A DNA stretch of 64,000 nucleotides from an uncultured Aquimarina sp. (GTDB taxonomy: Bacteria > Bacteroidota > Bacteroidia > Flavobacteriales > Flavobacteriaceae). Location of the stretch: the NCBI GenBank assembly GCA_947498775.1, contig CANMLL010000007.1, positions 1-64,000 of the forward strand. The letters are read 5' to 3'. The notes beneath the pieces were generated by a model. It made no database searches. It saw only the letters and a program-made list of their open reading frames with translations, and had not been told where the DNA came from. Shown here one piece after another: positions 1 to 8,189 of this stretch (its first letter is position 1; every line of letters starts with the position of its first letter). Both the position numbers and the translations under genes were made by a program.

Positions 1-77
1 GAAGAGCCGTATGATGGGAGACTATCACGTACGGTTCTGTGAGAGGGGGAAGGTGAAATTCCTTCTTCCTACTCGAC
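1..77 (+). mobile_element. 3' end of a group II intron (domains V and VI)
   Basis: Positions 4-37 fold as a canonical 34-nt domain V: a 9-bp lower stem (4-12 with 29-37) starting with the AGC triad at 5-7, a 2-nt AC bulge (27-28), a 5-bp upper stem (13-17 with 22-26) and a GAGA tetraloop of GNRA type (18-21). Positions 43-74 then form a domain VI hairpin with an unpaired A at 71, seven bases from a terminal AC at 76-77, which fits the branch-point adenosine and the AY 3' splice end. The intron body and any reverse transcriptase lie before the window. The splice boundary at 77 is inferred from the fold. The intron sits only 23 nt upstream of the start codon of the next gene. Confidence 0.88.
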
Positions 78-100
78 ACAAACATGTTACCCACAATTAC

Positions 101-802
101 ATGAAAAATAAATTTTATTTAAAATATTTTTTGTTGTTTTTTTTTACTATGATTAGCAGTTGTAAAATTTTCAAGAAAAAGGAGGCTTTTATCACTGAAA
201 ACGACAAAATTATGGTCTGTAATGATACTACTAAAAATAGATATTACAGAACTAAAATTGATACTCTAAAACAAAGACTAAGCAATAATGTTTTTCCTTA
301 TATAGATATTAATGGAAAAAGTAAATATGCTTCTATTTTTGATGATTCAGAACACTATCACGACGTAGATATAAAAGCAAGAATAGTAATTGATAGTTTA
401 ATCAAAAGAAAAACTGACACTATTGTTTTTTATAGACATTGGCTTCATACAAACGGTTTTAATGGATATGGAAAATTACTTTGGAAAAAAAATAACGTTG
501 TTAATGAGCTTCTTATTGTTTATAATGACTCTATACCAGAAACTATAAAAGCTGTTGAAGAGAAAATCAGCAAAAATGATATCGCTTTAAATTTTTATTT
601 GGCAAATGACATCAATAATAATAAGTGTACCCCTGGGATTACTAAATTTATAATTTCTCATGGTTCTAGTCATTTTGTCTATTCCAAAATTAACAATAAA
701 GAAAACTCCTACACAATGAGTGGCTCAGAGGTTTTATATTTTAAGGATAATACTAAAACTCAATTTATTGAATTACTTATAGACAACAAAAAAAGAGACT
801 AG
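101..802 (+). CDS. Small hypothetical lipoprotein
   Basis: This is a 233-residue protein of unknown function. It begins with a basic, very hydrophobic signal segment ending in a probable lipobox ISSC with Cys21, so it should be a lipid-anchored envelope protein. The reading frame stays open upstream to base 11, but that extension would translate the group II intron domains V and VI, so the ATG at 101 is the sensible start. The mature part is hydrophilic and rich in Asn, Lys and Asp, and I recognise no domain. A second small lipoprotein follows 16 bases downstream and is probably co-transcribed. Because the intron ends just upstream, the native promoter is either before the intron or was displaced by it. 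Confidence 0.7.
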   Translation: MKNKFYLKYFLLFFFTMISSCKIFKKKEAFITENDKIMVCNDTTKNRYYRTKIDTLKQRLSNNVFPYIDINGKSKYASIFDDSEHYHDVDIKARIVIDSLIKRKTDTIVFYRHWLHTNGFNGYGKLLWKKNNVVNELLIVYNDSIPETIKAVEEKISKNDIALNFYLANDINNNKCTPGITKFIISHGSSHFVYSKINNKENSYTMSGSEVLYFKDNTKTQFIELLIDNKKRD

Positions 803-818
803 TTTTAAAAAATGAGTT

Positions 819-1394
819 ATGAAATATCTTAAAATAACATATTGTTTTACTTTCTTTTTTATCAGTAGTTGTCAGAGAACAATGGATATAGATGATGCAA
901 AAGAAGTTTATGAATCATATAAATTAAAAATTGCTGAATTTGAGATGAAGCTCAAAAACAACTTGCATAAATCTGATTTGTTTATTGTACATGGACAAGA
1001 TAATTGCTGTGGTGATATTCCGCTAGATTCATCTCTATCTTTAATTGATGCTAGATCAAAAAGGCTCAAAGAGTTCGAAGAAAGATTGGCGTTTAACTTA
1101 ACAGAAAACGGATGGATTTCTTTCTATACTTTCAAATATGAAGTGAATAATGATAAATTGAATCCGACAAACCCAAAGCTCAATAATTGGATTGATAGGG
1201 AATATATTACTGGTGAAAATTGGAATTACATTTTTGACGAAGACAGGTATATATATTGGGGTGAAATGATTGATGAATTAAATAATAAGGTAAGAGGTAT
1301 TCAAATTAAAGGTCAAGTGATTGATCAGGATAGTCTACTTATTTATAAAACGGTAGACATCAATTACAATTTAATAATATTGGTAGAGGAATAA
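819..1394 (+). CDS. Small hypothetical lipoprotein
   Basis: This 191-residue protein has a short basic N-terminus, a hydrophobic stretch and a likely lipobox ISSC with Cys18, indicating a lipoprotein. A later Cys pair (DNCCGD) and many aromatic residues (WISFYTF, YIYWGEM) suggest a compact globular envelope domain, but I do not recognise a family. It lies 16 bases after another small lipoprotein on the same strand. Paired small lipoproteins of this sort in Bacteroidetes are often poorly conserved accessory genes; here they stand next to a group II intron end, which fits an accessory region. No function can be assigned. Confidence 0.68.
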   Translation: MKYLKITYCFTFFFISSCQRTMDIDDAKEVYESYKLKIAEFEMKLKNNLHKSDLFIVHGQDNCCGDIPLDSSLSLIDARSKRLKEFEERLAFNLTENGWISFYTFKYEVNNDKLNPTNPKLNNWIDREYITGENWNYIFDEDRYIYWGEMIDELNNKVRGIQIKGQVIDQDSLLIYKTVDINYNLIILVEE

Positions 1395-1458
1395 AACTGT
1401 TGATCATCTAAAAGCAAGTAAAGTCAGATATCGAATAGTACTAAAGATTTCTTAATCA

Positions 1459-1512
1459 AGGATAAATGTCCTTTTAATTCATTTACTTTTTTTTAACTTT
1501 AACATTTATCCT
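1459..1512. repeat. 11-bp perfect inverted repeat upstream of the ppk2 pair
   Basis: AGGATAAATGT at 1459-1469 is repeated inverted as ACATTTATCCT at 1502-1512, separated by a 32-base T-rich spacer. The right arm ends 21 bases before the first polyphosphate kinase ATG. It could be an operator or a 5' leader stem; the sequence alone does not decide. Confidence 0.45.
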
Positions 1513-1533
1513 AATAAAAACGAATACTACTAC

Positions 1534-2379
1534 ATGTTCACACTCGAAGATCTCGCACATGCCAAAAAGCGGAAACAATTAATCAATATTGCCGATCAAA
1601 AGAATATTGATATTTCAAAAATTCAAAGAAGGTTGAGGTATGAAGATGAACTTAGAGTATTACAAGCAGAGCTTGTAAATCTGCAGCAATGGGTAGCCAA
1701 AAAAAAGCTTCGGGTGGCGGTTCTTTTTGAAGGAAGAGATGCTGCCGGCAAGGGAGGTTCTATAAAGAGATTCACAGAGCATCTTAATCCCAGATCTATG
1801 CGTATTGTTGCACTTTCAAAGCCTACAGAAGAAGAGCAAGGTCAGTGGTATTTTAGAAGATATATAAAAGAATTACCCAACCCAGGTGAAATTGTATTTT
1901 TTGACCGTAGTTGGTACAATCGCGCTGTTGTAGAGCCTGTAATGGGCTTTTGTAATAAAAGCCAGTACAGCAAATTTATGGTGCAAGTTCCTGGTTTTGA
2001 GCACATGTTATATGAAGATGGTGTTATAGTGATCAAATTCTGGTTTTCAATATCAAAAGAAGAACAGAAAAAGAGATTTGATTCCAGAATGCAAAATCCA
2101 TTAAAAAAATGGAAATTTAGTCCGGTAGATATGAAAGGCCAGCAATTGTGGAAGAAATACACCAAATATAAAGAGCAAATGTTCTCTAAAACTCATACTA
2201 CCTTTAGTCCTTGGATTATTGTTAAAACAAATGATAAAAAGACAGCGCGTTTAGAAAGTATCAGATATGTATTATCCATGTTTGATTATGTGGGTAAATC
2301 AAAAGCTAAAACTACATTGCTGCCAGATCCAAATGTAATCGTAAGATACCACCGCCACATAGAGCAAATAGATATATGA
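1534..2379 (+). CDS. ppk2: Polyphosphate kinase 2 family protein (class I), first copy
   Basis: This 281-residue cytoplasmic enzyme belongs to the PPK2 family, which transfers phosphate between polyphosphate and nucleoside diphosphates. Visible signatures are the Walker A loop EGRDAAGKGG at about residues 66-75 (Lys73), the lid-region segment LNPRSMRIVALSKPTEEEQ, QWYFRRY, and the Walker B-like FFDRSWYNRAVVEPV. Single-domain length and motifs match class I (ADP-phosphorylating) members rather than the double-domain AMP-phosphorylating class. The next gene is a paralogue starting one base after this stop codon, so the two are translated from one transcript and may form hetero-oligomers or differ in nucleotide preference (inference). 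An inverted repeat lies just upstream. Confidence 0.93.
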   Translation: MFTLEDLAHAKKRKQLINIADQKNIDISKIQRRLRYEDELRVLQAELVNLQQWVAKKKLRVAVLFEGRDAAGKGGSIKRFTEHLNPRSMRIVALSKPTEEEQGQWYFRRYIKELPNPGEIVFFDRSWYNRAVVEPVMGFCNKSQYSKFMVQVPGFEHMLYEDGVIVIKFWFSISKEEQKKRFDSRMQNPLKKWKFSPVDMKGQQLWKKYTKYKEQMFSKTHTTFSPWIIVKTNDKKTARLESIRYVLSMFDYVGKSKAKTTLLPDPNVIVRYHRHIEQIDI

Positions 2380-2380
2380 T

Positions 2381-3175
2381 ATGACAACAGCTAAAAAAAA
2401 AGAAATTCTGAATCTTAGCGAAGAAGATTTACAAATATTAAATTCACCCATTGGGCTTAGGTATCTATTTAATGATAGAAAGACAGATATTTATAAAGCG
2501 CTAAGAATGACGAAATATGAGCTAGAGTTGAGAGCGCTTCAAATAGAACTTATTAAGCTTCAAAACTGGTATATACAGAATAATAAGAAAATCGTGATTC
2601 TGTATGAAGGTCGTGATGCAGCCGGAAAAGGAGGTGCTATAAGAAGACTTACGGCACATCTTAATCCCAGACATTTTCGAAAAGTAGCCTTGCCAAAACC
2701 CACCAATGAAGAACAAGGACAGTGGTATTTTCAACGATATGTTAACCAATTACCCAAGCCTGGTGAAATGGTTCTTTTTGATCGCAGTTGGTACAATCGT
2801 GCCGTAGTTGAACCAGTTAACGGATTTTGTACACAACAGCAATATGAAACTTTTATGGGGCAAGTAAATGATTTTGAAAGGATGATTTTGGAATCAAACA
2901 CTTATTTGATCAAGCTGTATTTCTCTATCACAAAAGAAGAACAAGAACGACGCTTTACTGATATCAAAACTAGCCCACTTAAGAAATGGAAAATGACCCC
3001 TGTAGACGAACGTGCTCAAGAGCTTTGGGATGAATATACAAAGTATAAAATTAAAATGTTTGAACATACAAATACGGCGCTTTCACCTTGGGTAATCATT
3101 GAAGCTGATCGAAAAACCAAAGCACGAATTGAAGCCATACAATATATTCTTGATACTATTCCTTATCAGGACTAA
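2381..3175 (+). CDS. ppk2: Polyphosphate kinase 2 family protein (class I), second copy
   Basis: This 264-residue paralogue of the preceding gene carries the same PPK2 motifs: EGRDAAGKGG (about residues 76-85), LNPRHFRKVALPKPTNEEQ, QWYFQRY, and LFDRSWYNRAVVEPVNGFC. It differs mainly in its N-terminal 50 residues and in loops, so the pair looks like an old tandem duplication rather than a recent one. The ATG begins one base after the upstream stop, implying translational coupling. The likely role is polyphosphate-driven nucleotide phosphorylation in the cytoplasm. Substrate specificity (ADP or GDP) cannot be read from the motifs. No convincing terminator is seen between it and the convergent peptidase gene. 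Confidence 0.93.
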   Translation: MTTAKKKEILNLSEEDLQILNSPIGLRYLFNDRKTDIYKALRMTKYELELRALQIELIKLQNWYIQNNKKIVILYEGRDAAGKGGAIRRLTAHLNPRHFRKVALPKPTNEEQGQWYFQRYVNQLPKPGEMVLFDRSWYNRAVVEPVNGFCTQQQYETFMGQVNDFERMILESNTYLIKLYFSITKEEQERRFTDIKTSPLKKWKMTPVDERAQELWDEYTKYKIKMFEHTNTALSPWVIIEADRKTKARIEAIQYILDTIPYQD

Positions 3176-3337
3176 ACCACGCTGCACTAAAAGTATAGAG
3201 GTTTTGATGCAAATCTGAAACCAATAAAACGTTTCGTAGCAAAGCGCTCGTTTACCATTCTGAAAAGTTATAAAACACTAAAGGTAAAAAACCATAATCA
3301 AGCGGTCTTTTACTTTGATAGTATTGCTAAACCAGCA

Positions 3338-5215
3338 TTACCCTTTCAACCATGAATCTCTTAATTCTTGTTGTTTTTTTGTTGGATTCTCTATAACTGT
3401 AAGCTTTTTTCCACTGGTATATGATTTTGTGATCTTTGTATTGACAACTATATCTTCTCCTGCTCTTTTAAGTTTTATTTCCAAATCGTCTCCTTCCTCC
3501 CATTCAAAAGTACCACTTAGAACTTGATTTACATTTTGTATCGTCAACTTCTCACCATTAATTTCTAGAACATCGTCATTTGGTTTTACACCATTCTGTG
3601 CCCAAAAACTATTATCTACAACCTCTTCGGTAAAAAAGATACTTCCGGTAGACATATTACCTGCAAAAATTAAATCCCTTCCATTCTGTATATAACTGGT
3701 TTCTATTTTTTTATTTTTAACGGCCAAACCAACTTTATTAAAAAATTGATCATAGTCGATAGGTGTTGTTCCAATTACATGAGTATTTAAAAATTCCCCT
3801 ACAGAAGGATAAGTCATGGATATGATTTCCTTAATTATTTTGTCATCCTCAAAGGGTTTATTTTTTCCATATTTAAGCGATAATTCCTTCATTAAAGACA
3901 AAATCCCTCGATTACCATTGCTAGCCTCACGCATAAGGATATCAATGCACATACCAATTAATGCTCCTTTTTCGTATACATTTGCATAATTAGATTCGTA
4001 TTGTTTTTCAATGATATTCTCACTCATTACTGTGAAACTCATTGCATCATCAAATTCACTTGCATTTTGGATCTTATCTCTTATTTTACTAAAAAACTCT
4101 TCTTCATCAACTAATCCTTGGTTTACTTGAAAAAGTGTTGCAAAATATTCGGTTACCCCTTCGTACATCCATAAATGTTTAGAAAATGTAGGCGTATTAT
4201 AATCAAAATAATGAACATCTTCAGAATGAACACTAAGTGGAGTCACAATATGAAAAAACTCATGAGATACTACATCTATCATTGCTGAAGCTAATGCCTC
4301 ATCTGGCATTTGTTCTGGCAAAACAACTACTGTAGAGGTATGATGCTCAAGTGCTCCAAAACCGGTAGGAGCTTTTTCTGTTGGAGGAGCCAAATATAAG
4401 TAAATATCATATCGAGGTGTGGTGCTAATATCTCCTAGATATGCTATTTGCGCCTTCATCATTTTATATACAGTTTCCTTGATTTTTGAAGCTTTATGAA
4501 CTTTATTAGGAGAATAAACACTTAATACAATTTTCACATCTCCTACCTGAAATTCTTCCACATCCAGATTACCATACATCATTGGGTTATCGGTAATGTC
4601 AAAATATCTAGATGCAAAATATTTATCAGTAGTATTAAGACCATCTTCACTAGTTTCCGAACCAACCTTTTGTAAAGCAGAAGTTCTTTGCATAGCGGTG
4701 GGAGCTTTTACCTTTAGTGAATATTGATTGTTCTTCAGCACATCAAAATAGCCAATAAAACCATGAAGATTAAGTACAAAATTGTCCGGTTCTATATTGG
4801 TCCCCGAAGGAGAAAAAGGAGCACCAATAGTTATATTTTCAATATCGTACGTGTCATTAACTTTATATTCGATTTTATCAAGCTGAGTAGCATTAGTAAT
4901 TAACCATGTGTTATTATCCAAATTTTCGGCCTTGATTTCATTCCCTTCATAATCAAAAGCCTTAAAATCATCAATATATTTTCCAAAATCACTTACAGAA
5001 TAGGTCCCCTGAACTACTCTGGGAAGGTAATATTTTACTGAATCCTGTATAAAACGTCCCGGGTTAATAATAACAGGTACCTTATCCTCTGTTACCCGGG
5101 TCAAATCCATAATGGCTGCTATAGGAAGATTTGTTGCAATATCATTTGAAGGATTCTTAACTCCACATCCAACCAACAACAAACCAATAGAAATCTTGAC
5201 TAATATATTTTTCAT
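3338..5215 (-). CDS. M61 family glycyl aminopeptidase-like lipoprotein with PDZ domain
   Basis: This 625-residue lipoprotein has a lipobox LVGC with Cys17. The N-terminal half is beta-rich as in M61 peptidases. The zinc site is visible as HEFFH at about residues 318-322, followed about 30 residues later by WMYEGVTEYFA, supplying the third ligand Glu. The C-terminus holds a PDZ-like module (FWAQNGVKPNDDVLEING). M61 enzymes are gluzincin aminopeptidases; the lipoprotein signal places it in the periplasm or outer membrane. It is divergent from an S9D peptidase gene, so the two secreted peptidases share a 325-base upstream region. Substrate unknown. Confidence 0.88.
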   Translation of the reverse strand: MKNILVKISIGLLLVGCGVKNPSNDIATNLPIAAIMDLTRVTEDKVPVIINPGRFIQDSVKYYLPRVVQGTYSVSDFGKYIDDFKAFDYEGNEIKAENLDNNTWLITNATQLDKIEYKVNDTYDIENITIGAPFSPSGTNIEPDNFVLNLHGFIGYFDVLKNNQYSLKVKAPTAMQRTSALQKVGSETSEDGLNTTDKYFASRYFDITDNPMMYGNLDVEEFQVGDVKIVLSVYSPNKVHKASKIKETVYKMMKAQIAYLGDISTTPRYDIYLYLAPPTEKAPTGFGALEHHTSTVVVLPEQMPDEALASAMIDVVSHEFFHIVTPLSVHSEDVHYFDYNTPTFSKHLWMYEGVTEYFATLFQVNQGLVDEEEFFSKIRDKIQNASEFDDAMSFTVMSENIIEKQYESNYANVYEKGALIGMCIDILMREASNGNRGILSLMKELSLKYGKNKPFEDDKIIKEIISMTYPSVGEFLNTHVIGTTPIDYDQFFNKVGLAVKNKKIETSYIQNGRDLIFAGNMSTGSIFFTEEVVDNSFWAQNGVKPNDDVLEINGEKLTIQNVNQVLSGTFEWEEGDDLEIKLKRAGEDIVVNTKITKSYTSGKKLTVIENPTKKQQELRDSWLKG

Positions 5216-5540
5216 CTGATTATTTGATTAATTTAAATATCTACTATGCTAAACTCTAAAAAAGTAGCAACGTTACAATGTTCACGATGCAAAATATACA
5301 TTTTGTAACGACTTTGGCTTATTTTTAATATTTTTTAATAACAGAACTCCTGCTTTGAATTTACTAGTTTCAAGCCTTAGGATATGTTTTTCTGTAGTTC
5401 CTAGATTGAACAGGTCAATCGGTTTATAATTAGCATGCCTGTAGCGTGTTAAAGAAATAATAAAATCTGTATTATCTAGTAATTATTTAGAACCTTGTAC
5501 TAATTATTCTTTTAAAAGTATTAACCAATAGTATTTTAAT
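5216..5540. other. Divergent intergenic region with inverted repeat
   Basis: No gene is seen in these 325 bases between the two divergent peptidase genes. CGTTACAA at 5271-5278 is mirrored by TTGTAACG at 5303-5310, and the inner flanks TGT and ACA continue the symmetry after a two-base offset. The repeat lies 56 bases upstream of the M61 start. On the minus strand its interior reads TATATTTTG, one base longer than the TAnnTTTG -7 element, so it could be a promoter-overlapping operator. That is a weak inference. Confidence 0.4.
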
Positions 5541-7982
5541 ATGAAATTCATCAAATCAATATTCTTGTTGTTCTTAACGATTTCGATATGTAATGCCCAA
5601 GAAAATGTTGAATACCGAAAGCCACCAAAAGAAATTTTAGATTTAGTAGATGTATCCTTAGCTCCTTCGGTAAGAGTTGATTCAAAAGGAGAGCATCTTA
5701 TTTTTTTGTATAAAGATAGTTACAAGACCATTTCAGAATTATCAGAAAAGGAAATGCGATTAGCCGGATTACGTATTAATCCAAAAACAAATATTTTAAG
5801 CAGAACCAATTATTTTAATAACGTAAAAGTCAAAAAGACTACTGATAGAGAGGCAAAACAAGTGATAGGATTGCCAAAAAATGCAAGAATTGCTAATTTT
5901 AATTGGTCTCCAGATCAAAGTAAAGTGGCATTCACCAATACTACATCGCAAGGTGTTGAACTTTGGGTTTTAAATGTAGAAGAGACAAAAGCCACTAGAA
6001 TTACTAATGCCAATGTCAATGCAAACATGCGTAATCCTTTCCAATGGTTCAGAGACAATTCGGCCCTGTTAGTAAAGTTAATACCTGAGATGCGAAAACC
6101 CCTTGTTGACGCTCAAAAAGCGGTTCCTACTGGACCTACTATTACAATTAGCACAGGTGAAAAGGCTCAAAACAGGACGTATCAGGATCTTCTAAAAAAT
6201 CCAAATGATGAATATAATTTTCAACAATTAGCTACCTCAGAAATAAAAAAAGTTTCGCTAGATGGAACCATAACAGCATGGGCTCCGGCATCGATGTATG
6301 GTAGTTTTTCTTTTTCTCCAAGTGGAGAATACGTTATTGCAACTGAAATACAAAAACCATTTTCTTATTTAGTTCCCTACAGACGTTTCCCCCAAGAAAC
6401 CAAATTGTATAAAAATACAGGAGAAGTGATTAAAACAGTTAATAAAGTACCACTTATCGAAGTACTCCCCAAAGGGTTTATGGCAACTCGTACCGGAAAA
6501 AGATCGATGACATGGCGTTCGGATCAACCAGCAACTTTGGTTTGGGCAGAAGCTTTAGACAAAGGTGACCCCGATGTTAAGGTCGAATATCGTGATGAAA
6601 TATTTCAACTTGAAGCTCCTTTTACAAACTCTCCAAAATCTATTCTAAAAACAATTAATCGTTTTGGAGGTATCAACTGGACCAATAATGAAATGGCATT
6701 TGCATATGATTACTGGTGGAACACCCGAAATACTAAAACTTATGTTTTTAATCCATCAAAACCTGATCAAAAACCCAATATAATTCATGATAGAAACTAT
6801 CAGGATAGATATAGCGATCCTGGGGAGCCTGTAACTATCAAAAATAAATTTGGCTACGCTGTAATCAATGTTGAAGATGATACTATTTATATGATTGGAG
6901 ATGGCTATACCAAAGAGGGGCAATTTCCATTTATAGATAAATTTAATTTAAAATCTAATACAAATACTCGTATTTACAAATCAAAATACACCGATAAGTT
7001 AGAAAACATTTATACTGCCATTGATTTAAAAAAAGGAGAGTTTTTGGTAAGAATAGAATCGCCTAGCGAGTACCCAAATTATTATATACGAAATATACAA
7101 AAAGAAAATAGCCTCACACAAATAACCACTTTTGATAATCCTTTTGCCAGTATACAAAATGTACATAAAGAAGTGATTAAATACAAAAGAGATGATGGAT
7201 TAGAATTATCGGGAACACTTTATTTACCTGTAGGGTATAACAAAACTGTAAAAGAAAAAATGCCAATGATTCTATGGGCATATCCAAGAGAGTTTAAAGA
7301 CAAAAGTAGTGCCTCGCAATCGACTTCTAACCCAAATAAGTTCACCTATCCTTTTTGGGGATCTATGCTATACTGGGTTACTAGAGGTTATGTACTATTA
7401 GATGGTGCTTCCTTCCCCATTGTAGGAGAAGGAGAAGAAGAACCAAACGATTCTTTCAGAAAACAATTAGTTGCTAATGGCAAGGCCGCTATAGATGCGG
7501 TAGATGCATTAGGATACGTAGATCGTGATAGAGTTGCTGTAGGAGGGCATTCATATGGGGCATTTATGACAGCTAATTTATTATCGCATTCAAACCTATT
7601 CGCTGCAGGAATTGCAAGAAGTGGTGCTTATAATAGGACCCTCACCCCATTTGGTTTTCAAAGCGAAGAACGAAGTTATTGGGAAGCCCCAGAGGTATAC
7701 TATAACATGTCGCCGTTTATGCATTCTGACAAAATGAAAACCCCTTTATTATTAATTCATGGACAAGCAGATAATAATTCTGGAACCTATCCCTTACAAA
7801 GTGAACGATATTTTAATGCTTTAAAGGGATTAGGAGCAACTGCAAGATTGGTTATGCTACCTAAAGAAAGTCATGGATATAAAGCCAAAGAATCTATTCT
7901 TCATTTACTTTGGGAACAAGATCAATGGCTGGAGAAATATGTAAAAAACAAAAAGAAATCCAAACAACAAGGAACTAACTAG
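5541..7982 (+). CDS. Secreted S9D-type (glutamyl endopeptidase-like) prolyl oligopeptidase family peptidase
   Basis: This 813-residue protein has an N-terminal signal peptide ending near NAQ (about residue 19), a long beta-propeller region, and a C-terminal alpha/beta hydrolase. The catalytic triad is visible: Ser at about 671 in GGHSYGAFMT, Asp at about 744 in HGQADNN, and His at about 778 in ESHGYK. The stretch IARSGAYNRTLTPFGFQ is typical of the S9D subgroup that includes chloroplast glutamyl endopeptidase. It should act in the periplasm on exported peptides. The C-terminus is Lys/Gln-rich and shows no type IX secretion sorting domain. It is divergent from the M61 peptidase; exact cleavage preference is inferred from subfamily only. 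Confidence 0.93.
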   Translation: MKFIKSIFLLFLTISICNAQENVEYRKPPKEILDLVDVSLAPSVRVDSKGEHLIFLYKDSYKTISELSEKEMRLAGLRINPKTNILSRTNYFNNVKVKKTTDREAKQVIGLPKNARIANFNWSPDQSKVAFTNTTSQGVELWVLNVEETKATRITNANVNANMRNPFQWFRDNSALLVKLIPEMRKPLVDAQKAVPTGPTITISTGEKAQNRTYQDLLKNPNDEYNFQQLATSEIKKVSLDGTITAWAPASMYGSFSFSPSGEYVIATEIQKPFSYLVPYRRFPQETKLYKNTGEVIKTVNKVPLIEVLPKGFMATRTGKRSMTWRSDQPATLVWAEALDKGDPDVKVEYRDEIFQLEAPFTNSPKSILKTINRFGGINWTNNEMAFAYDYWWNTRNTKTYVFNPSKPDQKPNIIHDRNYQDRYSDPGEPVTIKNKFGYAVINVEDDTIYMIGDGYTKEGQFPFIDKFNLKSNTNTRIYKSKYTDKLENIYTAIDLKKGEFLVRIESPSEYPNYYIRNIQKENSLTQITTFDNPFASIQNVHKEVIKYKRDDGLELSGTLYLPVGYNKTVKEKMPMILWAYPREFKDKSSASQSTSNPNKFTYPFWGSMLYWVTRGYVLLDGASFPIVGEGEEEPNDSFRKQLVANGKAAIDAVDALGYVDRDRVAVGGHSYGAFMTANLLSHSNLFAAGIARSGAYNRTLTPFGFQSEERSYWEAPEVYYNMSPFMHSDKMKTPLLLIHGQADNNSGTYPLQSERYFNALKGLGATARLVMLPKESHGYKAKESILHLLWEQDQWLEKYVKNKKKSKQQGTN

Positions 7983-8189
7983 GAAGACAAAAAAACGAGA
8001 TCAGAAAATAAAATATAAATAAGTTTCGTGTCACTTAGATCTCACATTGATCTTGTCGACTAGACTTAAGACAGGCATAGTCAAAATTAGTGCACGTCTG
8101 CCGGGTAGAATTGATATTGAAAAAGCATTAGATCTTGTTTCTCGACTCTAATCTACATGACAGTCAAAGTTACTTTGCAGACCTTTTTT

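Noticed and set aside
11..100. N-terminal extension of the first lipoprotein ORF back to base 11
   Set aside because: It would translate group II intron domains V and VI and hide the lipoprotein signal; the ATG at 101 gives a proper signal peptide.
7983..8189. Possible terminator or gene remnant between the S9D peptidase and the histidine kinase
   Set aside because: No stable hairpin with a T-run and no recognisable coding remnant could be supported; two loose copies of GATCTTGT are probably chance.
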